Positions 1 to 9,505 of a DNA stretch of 64,000 bases are shown here, piece after piece. Under the pieces are notes generated by a model. The model saw only the letters and a program-made list of their open reading frames with translations. It did no database searches and was not told the origin of the DNA. Each line of letters begins with the position of its first letter. Position 1 is the first letter of the stretch. The stretch covers positions 1 through 64,000 of the forward strand of contig JAFXSC010000015.1 in assembly GCA_017525915.1 (NCBI GenBank). The letters are read 5' to 3'. The stretch is from Ruminococcus sp. Lineage in GTDB: Bacteria; Bacillota; Clostridia; Oscillospirales; Ruminococcaceae. Both the position numbers and the translations under genes were made by a program.

Positions 1-36
1 CTCAAGAAGGTCGCCGAGGGAAAAATAAAGTATTAA
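1..36 (+). CDS. rmlA: C-terminal end of glucose-1-phosphate thymidylyltransferase (partial, runs off the left edge)
   Basis: The first 36 bases are an open frame ending in TAA, encoding [12 protein letters not shown] lysine-rich tail of this kind is usual at the end of RmlA, and the position directly before rmlB is where rmlA would stand in a dTDP-rhamnose cluster. Only eleven residues are visible, so the identity is mostly from context. Confidence 0.5.
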   Translation, partial: LKKVAEGKIKY

Positions 37-47
37 GGACTAAGGAT

Positions 48-1076
48 ATGACAATTTTTGTAACAGGCGGTGCCGGATTTATCGGCTCCAACTTCGTATT
101 CCATATGCTTGACAAATATCCGGACTACCGCATCGTATGTCTGGATAAGCTTACCTACGCGGGCAATCTTTCAACGCTTGCCCCCGTTATGGACAACAAG
201 AATTTCCGCTTCGTGAAGATCGATATATGCGACCGTGAGGCTATCTATAAGCTTTTCGAGGAAGAAAAGCCGGATATCGTTGTGAACTTCGCAGCTGAGA
301 GCCACGTTGACCGTTCTATCGAGAATCCGGAGATATTCCTCCAGACCAACATTCTCGGTACACAGGTACTCATGGACGCCTGCCGCAAGTACGGCATACA
401 GCGCTATCATCAGGTATCAACAGACGAGGTTTACGGTGACCTTCCGCTGGACCGTCCCGACCTTTTCTTCACCGAGACTACACCTATCCACACAAGCAGT
501 CCGTATTCAAGCTCAAAGGCTGGTGCTGACCTGCTCGTTATGGCTTATCACAGAACTTACGGTCTGCCGGTGACAATTTCAAGATGTTCCAACAACTACG
601 GACCGTATCACTTCCCGGAGAAGCTTATCCCACTGATGATAGCAAATGCGCTCGCTGACAAGCCTCTGCCGGTTTACGGCGAGGGTCTGAATGTCCGTGA
701 CTGGCTCTACGTTGAGGATCACTGCCGGGCTATCGACCTCATTATCCACAAGGGCAAGGTCGGTGAAGTTTACAACGTTGGTGGTCACAACGAGATGAAG
801 AACATCGACATCGTCAAGCTGATATGCAAGGAGCTCGGCAAGCCTGAGAGTCTTATCACACACGTTGAGGACAGAAAGGGGCACGATATGCGTTACGCTA
901 TCGACCCGACAAAGATACACAACGAGCTTGGCTGGCTGCCTGAGACAAAGTTCGAGGACGGCATCAAAAAGACTATTAAATGGTACCTTGAAAACCGCGA
1001 GTGGTGGGAGACCATCATTTCAGGAGAATACCAGAATTACTACGAGAAAATGTATGGGAGCCGTGCAGAGGTATGA
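48..1076 (+). CDS. rmlB: dTDP-glucose 4,6-dehydratase
   Basis: Second enzyme of dTDP-L-rhamnose synthesis: it oxidises, dehydrates and reduces dTDP-glucose to dTDP-4-keto-6-deoxyglucose in the cytoplasm. The 342-residue product has the usual length. It starts with the Rossmann NAD-binding motif [11 protein letters not shown], has the [10 protein letters not shown] segment that carries the catalytic Asp-Glu pair, and the catalytic YSSSKAGAD (YxxxK) near residue 160. The ATG lies 11 nt after the preceding stop. Its stop TGA overlaps the next ATG (ATGA), so it is coupled to the acyltransferase gene. Product of the pathway is probably used by the DUF1972 transferase downstream. Confidence 0.97.
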   Translation: MTIFVTGGAGFIGSNFVFHMLDKYPDYRIVCLDKLTYAGNLSTLAPVMDNKNFRFVKIDICDREAIYKLFEEEKPDIVVNFAAESHVDRSIENPEIFLQTNILGTQVLMDACRKYGIQRYHQVSTDEVYGDLPLDRPDLFFTETTPIHTSSPYSSSKAGADLLVMAYHRTYGLPVTISRCSNNYGPYHFPEKLIPLMIANALADKPLPVYGEGLNVRDWLYVEDHCRAIDLIIHKGKVGEVYNVGGHNEMKNIDIVKLICKELGKPESLITHVEDRKGHDMRYAIDPTKIHNELGWLPETKFEDGIKKTIKWYLENREWWETIISGEYQNYYEKMYGSRAEV

Positions 1077-2134
1077 GTGAAACTAAAAAGATACACTACT
1101 ATGGCATTGACCTCCTCAGGGCGTTCTGCTGCATAGCTATCATAATCATGCACATAAGGGCAAATTCTGCTTATAATCTCTCCGGATATGTATATGATAC
1201 TATCATAGCTTCGTGGACGCAGTTTGTATATCTGTTTATCATGATAAGCGGATTTGGAATGTGCGTAGGATATTACAGCAAGGTCAAGGACGGAAAGCTC
1301 GACGTGAACAGCTTCTACGGAAAGCGTTATGCGAAAATTATACCGTTCTTCGGATTCCTTCTCCTTATTTCTTTAGTTATGGAACGCAACGGTTCAACGG
1401 CAGTTGAATCATTTATGGAGATAACGCTGGCGTTCGGACTTCTGCCGAACAATCACCTTGAAACTATCGGCGTAAGCTGGACTTTAGGCGTTATTTTCCT
1501 TTTCTACTTCCTTTTCCCGTTTATTGTTTTCCTGACGTATGACCGCAGACGTGCAGTGATGTCCTTCCTCATTTCAATTGCGGTGAACTATGCCTGTGTC
1601 TACTACTTCTTCACGGACAAGTTTGTTGTTGACGGTTTTGCATTCAGGCATTGTTTTATTTACTGTCTGCCGTTTTTCCTTGGCGGCGTGCTTATCTATC
1701 TTTTCAGGGAGCCGATACTTGCGTTTGTGACGAAGTACAAGATTGTGATGTTCCTGATAATGGCAGCTATGGTCGCTGCTTATTATGCTTTGCCTGATGA
1801 GATCGGAGATGTCAGCATATTCACTGTGAAAAATCTCCTTATCAGTATGACGATACTTTCATTCGCTATCGGCTGCAACGGAAAGATATGCAACAATAAA
1901 GTCGTTTCTTACCTTAGCTCGATAAGCATGGAGATGTATCTTTGCCAGATGGTACTGTTCAGAGTTGCTGAAAAGGCACATCTTCTCTACCGTTTCGGAA
2001 AAGGCTGGCTTTCGTTCTGCGTATGCTGTGTTATTGTAATTGCACTGATAATAGTGTTTGTTGAGTGCTTCAGATTTGGCTGCAAGCTTCTCTCAGCTCT
2101 TAAAAAGAAATATTTATCCGGGGTGAAAGAATAA
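1073..2134 (+). CDS. Membrane acyltransferase (acyltransferase 3 family)
   Basis: A 353-residue polytopic membrane protein with about ten hydrophobic segments. It begins with the typical family signature [17 protein letters not shown], where the RA...H pattern in the first membrane segment is characteristic of integral acyltransferases (OafA/WecH type). Such proteins usually transfer acetyl or other acyl groups to sugars of an exported polysaccharide. The ATG at 1073 overlaps the rmlB stop and has GCAGAGG upstream; a longer frame reaches back into rmlB but is unlikely. It sits between rmlB and rmlD, which suggests that the rhamnose-containing polymer is acylated. The acyl donor and target cannot be told from sequence. 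Confidence 0.88.
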   Translation: MSETKKIHYYGIDLLRAFCCIAIIIMHIRANSAYNLSGYVYDTIIASWTQFVYLFIMISGFGMCVGYYSKVKDGKLDVNSFYGKRYAKIIPFFGFLLLISLVMERNGSTAVESFMEITLAFGLLPNNHLETIGVSWTLGVIFLFYFLFPFIVFLTYDRRRAVMSFLISIAVNYACVYYFFTDKFVVDGFAFRHCFIYCLPFFLGGVLIYLFREPILAFVTKYKIVMFLIMAAMVAAYYALPDEIGDVSIFTVKNLLISMTILSFAIGCNGKICNNKVVSYLSSISMEMYLCQMVLFRVAEKAHLLYRFGKGWLSFCVCCVIVIALIIVFVECFRFGCKLLSALKKKYLSGVKE

Positions 2135-3021
2135 TGAAAGCATTTGTTACAGGAGTCGGCGGACAGCTCGGCTACGATGTTGTGAATGAACTTAAAAAGC
2201 GCGGATATACCGCAGTAGGAAGCGATATCCTTGCGGAAACTGCTGCTGACTGTGAGTACATCAGACTTGATATCACCGATGCAGAAGCGGTCGGAAAGGC
2301 TATAACTGAAGTTGCTCCTGACGTTGTTGTACACTGCGCTGCATGGACTGCCGTTGACGCTGCCGAGGACGAGGAGAATCGTCCGAAGGTAAAGGCAATA
2401 AACGTTGACGGTACGCAGAATATCGCCAATGCCTGCAAAAAGCTCGGCTGCAAGATGATATATATTTCTACAGACTATGTTTTCGACGGTCAGGGAACTG
2501 AACCGTGGCAGCCCGACTGTAAGGACTACGCTCCGCAGAATGTTTACGGTCAGTCCAAGCTTGACGGCGAGCTTGCCGTTGCAAATACACTTGAAAAGTA
2601 TTTCATCGTGCGTATCGCATGGGTTTTCGGCGTGAACGGCAAGAACTTCATAAAGACCATGATAAATGTCGGCAAGACACATGATGAAGTGAGAGTTGTC
2701 TCCGACCAGATAGGCACTCCGACCTACACTTTCGACCTTGCAAGACTGCTGGTCGATATGGCTGAGACTGAGAAGTACGGCTACTATCACGCTACCAACG
2801 AGGGCGGCTATATCTCATGGTACGATTTCACAGTTGAGATATACAGGCAGGCAGGAATGTCCACAAAGGTCACTCCGGTAACTACTGCGGAATACGGGCT
2901 CTCAAAGGCGGCAAGACCTTTCAACAGCAGGCTCGACAAGTCAAAGCTCGCTGAAAACGGCTTCACTCCGCTTCCGACTTGGCAGGATGCACTTTCAAGA
3001 TATTTAAAGGAGATTCAGTAA
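2134..3021 (+). CDS. rmlD: dTDP-4-dehydrorhamnose reductase
   Basis: Last step of dTDP-L-rhamnose synthesis, reducing dTDP-4-keto-rhamnose with NAD(P)H. The 295-residue protein has the N-terminal nucleotide-binding motif TGVGGQLGYDV, the segment VVVHCAAWTAVDAAE, and the catalytic YGQSKLDGE (YxxxK) near residue 140. Start and stop overlap both neighbours by one base (TAATG), which is strong evidence of one operon. The order rmlB, acyltransferase, rmlD, rmlC differs from the common rmlACBD order. Confidence 0.96.
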   Translation: MKAFVTGVGGQLGYDVVNELKKRGYTAVGSDILAETAADCEYIRLDITDAEAVGKAITEVAPDVVVHCAAWTAVDAAEDEENRPKVKAINVDGTQNIANACKKLGCKMIYISTDYVFDGQGTEPWQPDCKDYAPQNVYGQSKLDGELAVANTLEKYFIVRIAWVFGVNGKNFIKTMINVGKTHDEVRVVSDQIGTPTYTFDLARLLVDMAETEKYGYYHATNEGGYISWYDFTVEIYRQAGMSTKVTPVTTAEYGLSKAARPFNSRLDKSKLAENGFTPLPTWQDALSRYLKEIQ

Positions 3022-3629
3022 TGGGACAGATAACAGTTGAGAAGAATGTTGGCGGTATCGAAGGACTTTGCGTAATAACTCCGGCAGTTCACGGCGACAG
3101 CCGCGGATACTTCATGGAGACTTACAGCCAGCGTGACATGGAAGAAGCAGGCATAAACATCGTTTTCGTTCAGGACAATCAGTCCTGCTCGACAAAGGGA
3201 GTCCTTCGCGGACTTCACTTCCAGAAGCAGTTCCCGCAGACCAAGCTCGTCCGCGTTATCAGGGGAAGGGTATTCGATGTTGCCGTTGATCTCAGGAGCG
3301 GAAGTGACACCTACGGAAAGTGGTTCGGTGTTGAGCTCACTGAGGAGAACAAGAAGCAGTTCCTCATCCCCAAGGGTTTTGCACACGGTTTCCTTGTGCT
3401 CAGCGATGTTGCTGAATTCTGCTATAAATGCGACGACTTCTATCATGCAAACGACGAGGGCGGAATGGCATGGAATGACCCCGAGATCGGTATTGAATGG
3501 CCCGAACTCACCGGCGAATACAAGGGCAGTGCTGACAGCGAAGGATATACCCTCAGCGACGGAACTGCACTCAATCTTTCAGACAAGGACAAGAAGTGGC
3601 TCGGCTTCAGGGATACCTTCAAGTTTTAA
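3021..3629 (+). CDS. rmlC: dTDP-4-dehydrorhamnose 3,5-epimerase
   Basis: Epimerises C3 and C5 of dTDP-4-keto-6-deoxyglucose in the rhamnose pathway. The 202-residue cupin protein shows the family signatures HGDSRGYFMETY, FVQDNQSCSTKGVLRGLHFQ with the catalytic histidine, and IPKGFAHGFLVLSD. The start is the ATG that overlaps the rmlD stop (TAATG), with AAAGGAG upstream; an extension inside rmlD is a reading-frame artefact. With rmlB and rmlD it makes the pathway complete if rmlA lies just off the left edge. Confidence 0.96.
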   Translation: MGQITVEKNVGGIEGLCVITPAVHGDSRGYFMETYSQRDMEEAGINIVFVQDNQSCSTKGVLRGLHFQKQFPQTKLVRVIRGRVFDVAVDLRSGSDTYGKWFGVELTEENKKQFLIPKGFAHGFLVLSDVAEFCYKCDDFYHANDEGGMAWNDPEIGIEWPELTGEYKGSADSEGYTLSDGTALNLSDKDKKWLGFRDTFKF

Positions 3630-3649
3630 CAGATAGGGAAGATAAACAT

Positions 3650-4882
3650 ATGGATAAAGATGTACAGCACATATGGCTCATTGGTGCAAAATCTCTGGGC
3701 GCTTACGGCGGTTATGAGACCTTTATAAACAAGCTCACCGAATATCATCAGAACGACAAGAGGATACGCTATCACGTTGCCTGCAAGGCTAACGGCGACG
3801 GCTGCATGGACCCTGAAAAGACTGAGGGTGCAAAGATACTCTCGGACAAGGTGTTTTTCTACCACAATGCTTCCTGCTACCGTGTGAAGATACCGGAGAA
3901 GATAGGTCCGGCACAGGCTATCTATTATGATGTCGAGGCTCTGAAGATATGCTGCCGCTATATCGAGAGGCACAATATCCAGCACCCCATTGTTTATATC
4001 ATGGCTTGCAGGATAGGACCCTTCATGAAAAAGTATTACGATAAGATACACAAGCTCGGAGGCAAGGTTTACCTCAACCCCGACGGCCATGAGTGGATGA
4101 GAGCAAAATGGTCCGCTCCTATCAGGAAATACTGGAAGAAGTCCGAGCAGATCATGATAAAGTACAGCGATCTTGCGATCTGCGATTCTGTAAACATCGA
4201 GAATTATATCCACGAATGCTATGACGGCAAGGGCATTAAGGGCGCTGACCCGAAAACCACATTCATCGCTTACGGTGCGGAGACACGAAAGAGCGTTCTT
4301 GCTGATGACGATGAAAAGCTGCTTGAATGGTACGCATCAAAGGAACTCTCGCCGAAGAATTATTATCTTGTAGTCGGAAGATTCGTTCCCGAGAACAACT
4401 ACGAGACCATGATAAGAGAGTTCATGATGAGCAATTCGGAACGTGACTTTGCCATCATCACCAATGTGAACGAAAAATTCCTCGATGAACTCGAAAGCAA
4501 GCTGCATTACAGATCAGACCCGAGGATCAAATTTGTGGGCACAGTTTACGATCAGGAGCTCCTCATGAAGATCCGTGAGAATGCATACGGATATTTCCAC
4601 GGGCATGAGGTCGGAGGCACAAATCCTTCGCTTCTTGAGGCTCTTGGCTCAACTGACCTCAACCTGCTCCTTGACGTCGGATTCAACCGTGAGGTCGCAG
4701 AGGATTCAGCACTCTACTGGACAAAGGAAACAGGCGACCTTGCCGCACTTATCGAAAAGGCTGATTCCCTCAGTCAGGAGGAGATCGGACAGCTTGGCGA
4801 GCGCTCTACCCAGAGGATCAGAGACGCTTACTCATGGGAATATATCTGCGGACGCTACCGTGAAGTATTCCTTGGAGAGTAA
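3650..4882 (+). CDS. DUF1972-type glycosyltransferase, probable rhamnosyltransferase
   Basis: A 410-residue cytoplasmic GT-B glycosyltransferase. The N-terminus IWLIGAKSLGAYGGYETFI is typical of the DUF1972 family, which includes the pneumococcal beta-1,4-rhamnosyltransferase WchF/Cps2T. The middle contains NPDGHEWMRAKW, and the C-terminal donor domain has LVVGRFVPENNYETMI and GYFHGHEVGGTNPSLLEALG, the E(x7)E-like region that holds the nucleotide sugar. Position right after the rml genes fits dTDP-rhamnose as donor, which is inference. The ATG at 3650 is 21 nt downstream of rmlC with AGGGAAGA upstream. Confidence 0.9.
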   Translation: MDKDVQHIWLIGAKSLGAYGGYETFINKLTEYHQNDKRIRYHVACKANGDGCMDPEKTEGAKILSDKVFFYHNASCYRVKIPEKIGPAQAIYYDVEALKICCRYIERHNIQHPIVYIMACRIGPFMKKYYDKIHKLGGKVYLNPDGHEWMRAKWSAPIRKYWKKSEQIMIKYSDLAICDSVNIENYIHECYDGKGIKGADPKTTFIAYGAETRKSVLADDDEKLLEWYASKELSPKNYYLVVGRFVPENNYETMIREFMMSNSERDFAIITNVNEKFLDELESKLHYRSDPRIKFVGTVYDQELLMKIRENAYGYFHGHEVGGTNPSLLEALGSTDLNLLLDVGFNREVAEDSALYWTKETGDLAALIEKADSLSQEEIGQLGERSTQRIRDAYSWEYICGRYREVFLGE

Positions 4883-4899
4883 CGATCGGAGGAAAAATA

Positions 4900-6081
4900 A
4901 TGAAGAAACTTTTAATCGTCGGCGGCAGCAACGGTGTCGGGCTGTCGCTTGCGAAGCTTGCAGTTGAAAACGGCTATTTTGCAGTCATCGCTGATATCTG
5001 TGAACCTGACCCGGTCGCAGGTCTGAATGAGACTAACAGTGAATGGGTACCCTGCAATCTTCTTGAATTCAATGCTGACCTGTTCCAGCAGCTCAGCGGG
5101 GACAAGGATATCTGCGGACTTATGATAACTGCCGGTATAGGAAGGGTATCAGCCTTTGAGGACCTGCATTTTGCCGAGATAAAGAAAACTCTCGATATCA
5201 ATACTGTAAGTGCTTTGGAGATAATCAGTATATTCTATAAGCGTATCAGCGGTGCAGAGAAGTTCATGTGCGGAGTTATGTGTTCAATAGCCGGACTTGT
5301 TAGTTCACCGCTTTTCAGCGTTTATGCCGCCTCAAAGGCGGCTCTTTGCCGCTTTACCGAGAGCCTCAATATCGAGCTCGAAAAGAAGGGAACTGCCAAC
5401 AGGATACTCAATGTTTCACCGGCTTCCCTCAAGGGTACCAGATTCAACGGCGGCGAAAACTCAATGGGCGAGCTTGAAGCTGTTACGGCTGACATTTTCA
5501 CCAGCCTTCAGGAGAGCAGGGAGATACTTATCCCTTCCTATGAGGAGACCCTTAAAGCTGTCATCGGCAGATACAACGACGATCCCCACGCATTCGGACT
5601 TTCCAGCTATGATTACAAGATGAACAGCGGAAGAGTTGCAAGCGGTCAGAGGGTAAAGATAGGTTATCTTTCCGGTACATTTGACCTTTTCCATGTCGGT
5701 CATCTCAATCTTCTCAGAAGGGCAAAGCAGCAGTGCGATTACCTTATTGTCGGAGTTCATCCAGATGCCTCCCATAAGGGCAAGCAGGTATTTATCCCGT
5801 TCAAGGAAAGAATGGAGATAGTCGGATCCGTGAAGTATGTCGATAAGGTAGTTCCTTCATGTCCCGAGGACTGTGACGCCTGGGATCTCTGGCATTACAA
5901 TATGCTCTTCGTCGGCAGCGATTATAAGGGAACTGAGCGCTTCAACCGTTACGAGGAGTATTTCAGCGACAAGGACGTTAAGATAGTTTATTTCCCCTAT
6001 ACCAAGGGTACGAGCAGTACACAGATAAGACAGACCATCATCGAGAAGGGGAACTCCGGCAAGGAAGGCAGTAACGGCTGA
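4900..6081 (+). CDS. SDR oxidoreductase fused to a TagD-like cytidylyltransferase, probable CDP-polyol synthase
   Basis: A 393-residue fusion. Residues 1-240 form a short-chain dehydrogenase with cofactor motif GGSNGVGLSLA and catalytic YAASKAALC (YxxxK). Residues 248-385 form a nucleotidyltransferase with GTFDLFHVGHLNLL (HxGH) and a C-terminal KGTSSTQIR in the place of the RTxGISTT motif. The C-terminal half most resembles glycerol-3-phosphate cytidylyltransferases. A reductase coupled to a cytidylyltransferase recalls bifunctional CDP-ribitol synthases such as Bcs1, but there the cytidylyltransferase is IspD-like and comes first. The next gene is LicD-like, a family that transfers phospho-alcohols from CDP donors. 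I infer synthesis of CDP-ribitol, CDP-glycerol or a related compound; the substrate is unknown. The RBS GGAGG precedes the ATG. Confidence 0.85.
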   Translation: MKKLLIVGGSNGVGLSLAKLAVENGYFAVIADICEPDPVAGLNETNSEWVPCNLLEFNADLFQQLSGDKDICGLMITAGIGRVSAFEDLHFAEIKKTLDINTVSALEIISIFYKRISGAEKFMCGVMCSIAGLVSSPLFSVYAASKAALCRFTESLNIELEKKGTANRILNVSPASLKGTRFNGGENSMGELEAVTADIFTSLQESREILIPSYEETLKAVIGRYNDDPHAFGLSSYDYKMNSGRVASGQRVKIGYLSGTFDLFHVGHLNLLRRAKQQCDYLIVGVHPDASHKGKQVFIPFKERMEIVGSVKYVDKVVPSCPEDCDAWDLWHYNMLFVGSDYKGTERFNRYEEYFSDKDVKIVYFPYTKGTSSTQIRQTIIEKGNSGKEGSNG

Positions 6082-6131
6082 TATCAGACGGTTTACCGTG
6101 TTCAGAATAATTAAGAGAGAGAGTGATATTT

Positions 6132-6968
6132 ATGAGCAATATGGATCTTCTGCATCAGGTCGATCTTGATATTGTAAAAGAAGTTGTTGCGATCTGCAAA
6201 AAACACAATCTGAAATACTATATGCTTGGCGGTACAATGCTCGGTGCGATCAGGCATAAGGGCTTCATACCGTGGGATGACGATATCGACCTCGGTATGC
6301 CGAGAAAGGATTATGACAAGTTCCTTAAAATAGCACCGGAGCTGCTCTCGGCTCATCTTAAACTGGTCAATTATCATACTGACCCTGAATATCACTACTA
6401 TATCACCCGCATACTCGATACCGATACTAAGGTCATCGAGGAGCGCATCGGAAACGATAACAAGTATACAAATGCTTCAATTGACATTTTCCCGATAGAC
6501 GGTACTCCGAATAACGGTATCCTGAGAAAGATATACTTTTTCCGCGTGCTTTTCCACAGGGCGATGATGTCGCTCTGCTATAAGGATTCCATAGACAGGA
6601 AGCGTCCGAGGGGCAAAGCTGAAAGAATACTTCTCTGGGTGATGGAGAAAATGCCGGTCGAGAAGCTTACCACTCCCTATAAGCAGAAGGAAAAGATCGA
6701 CAAGCTCCTGAGAAAGCAGAATGTGAAAAAGTCAAAGTATATCGGAAATATCATGGGCGCATACCGTACAAGGGAGATAGTGCCGAAGAGCTTCTACGGA
6801 AAGGGAAGAATGTATAAATTCGAGGATATCGAGCTCTGTGGACTTGAAAAGTACGATGAATACCTCACTTATACATACGGCAACTACATGGAGCTCCCGC
6901 CAGTTGAAAAGCAGAAGACACATTTCAAGATACTCGAGATACACGGCAAGGACGTTTCAGGTGATTGA
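6132..6968 (+). CDS. LicD family phosphotransferase
   Basis: A 278-residue cytoplasmic protein of the LicD/fukutin family, whose members transfer phosphocholine or polyol phosphates from CDP donors to glycans. Visible signatures are YMLGGTMLGAIRHKGFIPWD followed by DDIDLGMPRKDYDKF, where the DDID cluster binds metal and nucleotide, and NASIDIFPIDGTP. A GTG at 6123 would add three residues, but ATG at 6132 sits better behind the GAGAGAG sequence. It directly follows the putative CDP-polyol synthase, so the two probably make and transfer the same group. Confidence 0.93.
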   Translation: MSNMDLLHQVDLDIVKEVVAICKKHNLKYYMLGGTMLGAIRHKGFIPWDDDIDLGMPRKDYDKFLKIAPELLSAHLKLVNYHTDPEYHYYITRILDTDTKVIEERIGNDNKYTNASIDIFPIDGTPNNGILRKIYFFRVLFHRAMMSLCYKDSIDRKRPRGKAERILLWVMEKMPVEKLTTPYKQKEKIDKLLRKQNVKKSKYIGNIMGAYRTREIVPKSFYGKGRMYKFEDIELCGLEKYDEYLTYTYGNYMELPPVEKQKTHFKILEIHGKDVSGD

Positions 6969-6979
6969 GGAGGAATACT

Positions 6980-7930
6980 ATGGGATTGATGGAAACCTTC
7001 AACAAGCAGGGCGGCAGGGACCTTCTGCATCAGTACAGACGCAGCGGTGCACTTGTTACCTCCGGCTGCGAATTTGCCCTTCTCGGAAAAAGCAAAAAGG
7101 CGCTTGAGATACTCCGCTTGTCTGCACAGTTCAAGACCAATCAGAAGCTCAGGAAGAAATACTATCAGCGTATGTGCAGGATCAAGGAGAATCTGGATAC
7201 CGCCGCACCGCGTGAGAAATCAGACAAGATCTGGGTATGCTGGTTCCAGGGTATCGAGAATGCTCCCGAACTTGTAAAGATATGCTATGAGTCTCTGAAA
7301 AAGAATCTCCCCGACCGTGAGATAGTTCTCATTACAGAGGAGAATATGTATGATTATGTTCATTTCCCGGAACACATCATGAAGAAGATAGAAGCCGGAG
7401 CGATCTCAAGAACACATCTCTCCGACCTTCTCAGACTTGAACTGCTGATACGCTACGGCGGAACATGGGTCGATTCGACCGTATTCTGTTCCGGCGGCAA
7501 TATTCCGGAGTATATGCTCGATTCAGAGCTTTTCATGTTCCAGTGTCTGAAGCCGGGACTTGACGGTCATGTACTCAACGCATCAAGCTGGTTCATGACT
7601 GCATATTCAAATTCGCCTTTGCTCAGACTTGTACGCAGCTCGCTGTATATGTACTGGAAGGAGTATGACGAACTCATCGACTATTTCCTCCTTCATCATT
7701 TCATTCAGATCGCTTCACAGATAATCCCTGAGGAGTGGGACAGTATGATACCTTTCAGCAATTCTCTGCCGCATATGCTGCTGCTCCGTTTCTTTGAGCA
7801 GTATGACGAGAGAAAATGGAATGCAATAAAGGCTCAGACACCTTTCCACAAGCTCACTTACAAGTCAGAGGAAGCCGATCTCGAAAAGAAGGATACCTTT
7901 TATGACACCGTTATCCGCGGTGAGCACTGA
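6980..7930 (+). CDS. Caps_synth-type glycosyltransferase (GT32-like)
   Basis: A 316-residue protein of the capsular polysaccharide synthesis family related to GT32 transferases. It contains IWVCWFQGIENAPELVKIC, typical of the start of the GT-A fold, and LLIRYGGTWVDSTVFC, the conserved YGGxWxDxT segment with the metal-binding aspartate. Near the end it has FHKLTYK. The start is ATG 6980, 7 nt after GAGGAGG; an upstream TTG overlapping licD is less likely. Probably adds one sugar of the repeat unit. Donor and acceptor are unknown. Confidence 0.88.
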   Translation: MGLMETFNKQGGRDLLHQYRRSGALVTSGCEFALLGKSKKALEILRLSAQFKTNQKLRKKYYQRMCRIKENLDTAAPREKSDKIWVCWFQGIENAPELVKICYESLKKNLPDREIVLITEENMYDYVHFPEHIMKKIEAGAISRTHLSDLLRLELLIRYGGTWVDSTVFCSGGNIPEYMLDSELFMFQCLKPGLDGHVLNASSWFMTAYSNSPLLRLVRSSLYMYWKEYDELIDYFLLHHFIQIASQIIPEEWDSMIPFSNSLPHMLLLRFFEQYDERKWNAIKAQTPFHKLTYKSEEADLEKKDTFYDTVIRGEH

Positions 7931-7941
7931 CAGGTGATGAT

Positions 7942-8619
7942 ATGATAATTGAATTTATCGGTCTGCCGGGTGCCGGCAAGACCTATCTCTGCGATAAGCT
8001 TATCGGTGACCTAAGGTCAAAAGGTATCAAAGCCTCGAATTTTATAGAGGACAGCCGTAGCAAGTTTATGTACAAGGCAGTCTTCAAGGCACTGGGAGCT
8101 TCGGAGCATATTCCCGACAGCAGGACTTCGGTTCTTGCTTCAAAGCTGAAGGAACTGCTCGCTCCTTATATGGGCATAAAGGCTAAGTACAATGACTGCT
8201 GCATCGACAGCTATATTACTGATCTCTGCCGAGTGGTCGCGATAGAAAAGATAGTGAAAAAGCGCAGTTCAGTCTGTCTAATTGATGAAGGACTGTTCCA
8301 GCGTGCAGTCACAATGATAATTAATTACGATATCGACGAGCTGCATTACCGCAGGCTACTGTCAATCCTCAGCAGATATGCAAGTGATACCGTTTATCTC
8401 AGGATAAGTCCGGAGCAGGCATTTGAGTCTGTCCGCAAGCGCAACAGATGCGTCTGTGCAATGGACAGGCTCGGTGATGATGACCTGAAGGTGTTCCTGA
8501 ACAGATATTACGAGCTCTGTGAATTTATAAGCGAGCGCAGCAAGCTCACGGTCGTTCACAGAGACGACCCTGAGAATATAAATATACTCAACAGCAGATT
8601 CAATTTCGGAGGTGTATGA
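7942..8619 (+). CDS. P-loop NTPase or kinase-like protein of unknown role
   Basis: A 225-residue cytoplasmic protein. It has a clear Walker A motif GLPGAGKTYL near residue 7, a Walker-B-like VCLIDEG near residue 115, and a basic RKRNR segment that could be a lid. The layout resembles small-molecule kinases of the thymidylate or adenylylsulfate kinase fold rather than a motor ATPase. It lies inside the polysaccharide operon with short spacing on both sides. It might phosphorylate a sugar, polyol or lipid intermediate, but nothing in the sequence fixes the substrate. Confidence 0.72.
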   Translation: MIIEFIGLPGAGKTYLCDKLIGDLRSKGIKASNFIEDSRSKFMYKAVFKALGASEHIPDSRTSVLASKLKELLAPYMGIKAKYNDCCIDSYITDLCRVVAIEKIVKKRSSVCLIDEGLFQRAVTMIINYDIDELHYRRLLSILSRYASDTVYLRISPEQAFESVRKRNRCVCAMDRLGDDDLKVFLNRYYELCEFISERSKLTVVHRDDPENINILNSRFNFGGV

Positions 8620-8620
8620 T

Positions 8621-9505
8621 TTGGTTTGCTTTGTTATCCTGCATTATATGGCAGCTGACGAAACTATAAAATGCGTGGACTCTATACTTGAAAATGTTGA
8701 AGGCGAAAAGCAGATAATCGTTGTTGACAATTTTTCGCCGAACGATTCCTTCGGTGTGCTTAAAGAGAAGTATGAAGGAAACGAACAGGTAGATGTTATC
8801 CAGACAAAGAAAAATCTCGGCTTTGCAAGAGGCAATAACTTCGGCTACCGTTTCGCAGCAGAGAACTACTCCCCGGATTTCATCGTTGTCATGAATAATG
8901 ATATGGAGATCTACCAGGAAGATTTTATCAGCCATATCTATTCTTCATATGAAAAGTACGGTTATGATATACTCGGTCCGGACGTATATTCGACTAAAAT
9001 GGATTATCATCAGAACCCTCAGACCCGCAGGATACTCACGCTGAAGGAACTGAAAAAGAAGTACCGCAAGCTTGCGATCAAGGATATGTTCCCGTGGCTC
9101 GTTTGCCTTAAATGGTACATCTCCAAGCTTTTCGGGCGTGACAACAAGGAACAGAAAGAGCGTGAGCGCAAGTCGAAGATACCTTATGTTGACGAGGTCA
9201 GGGAGGGCGTGCTGCTCCACGGTTCATGCTATGTATTCTCGCACGGTTTCATGAAAAAGCATAAGTATGCCTGCTTCTATCCCAAGACCTTCATGTACAT
9301 GGAGGCTGAGATACTCTACTATATTGCAAGCAAAAACGGCGAGAAAATCATATATTATCCCGAGCTCAAGATCGATCATCACGAAGATGTGGCTACTGAT
9401 GCGACCTTCAAGAGCTATAAGAAATCAACATTCTCTGTAAAGTGCCTGAAGCAGTCGGTGAAGGCATTCATAGAGCTTATGGAAGAATTACAGGAGAAGA
9501 AATGA
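8621..9505 (+). CDS. GT2 family glycosyltransferase
   Basis: A 294-residue GT-A glycosyltransferase. Signatures are VCFVILHYMAADETIKC at the N-terminus, IIVVDNFSPND (nucleotide-binding), KNLGFARGNNFGYRFA, and FIVVMNNDMEIY with the DxD-like metal site. Rhamnosyltransferases of this family share the NLGFARGNN block. The chosen start is TTG 8621, eight bases after GGAGG (8608-8612); GTG 8612 would be three codons longer but overlaps the ribosome binding site. Its last codon overlaps the next ATG (ATGA). Confidence 0.92.
   Translation: MVCFVILHYMAADETIKCVDSILENVEGEKQIIVVDNFSPNDSFGVLKEKYEGNEQVDVIQTKKNLGFARGNNFGYRFAAENYSPDFIVVMNNDMEIYQEDFISHIYSSYEKYGYDILGPDVYSTKMDYHQNPQTRRILTLKELKKKYRKLAIKDMFPWLVCLKWYISKLFGRDNKEQKERERKSKIPYVDEVREGVLLHGSCYVFSHGFMKKHKYACFYPKTFMYMEAEILYYIASKNGEKIIYYPELKIDHHEDVATDATFKSYKKSTFSVKCLKQSVKAFIELMEELQEKK

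Noticed and set aside
1987-2790. 267-codon minus-strand open frame across the acyltransferase and rmlD genes
   Set aside because: It lies antisense to two well-identified genes, has no RBS and no family resemblance; it is a shadow.
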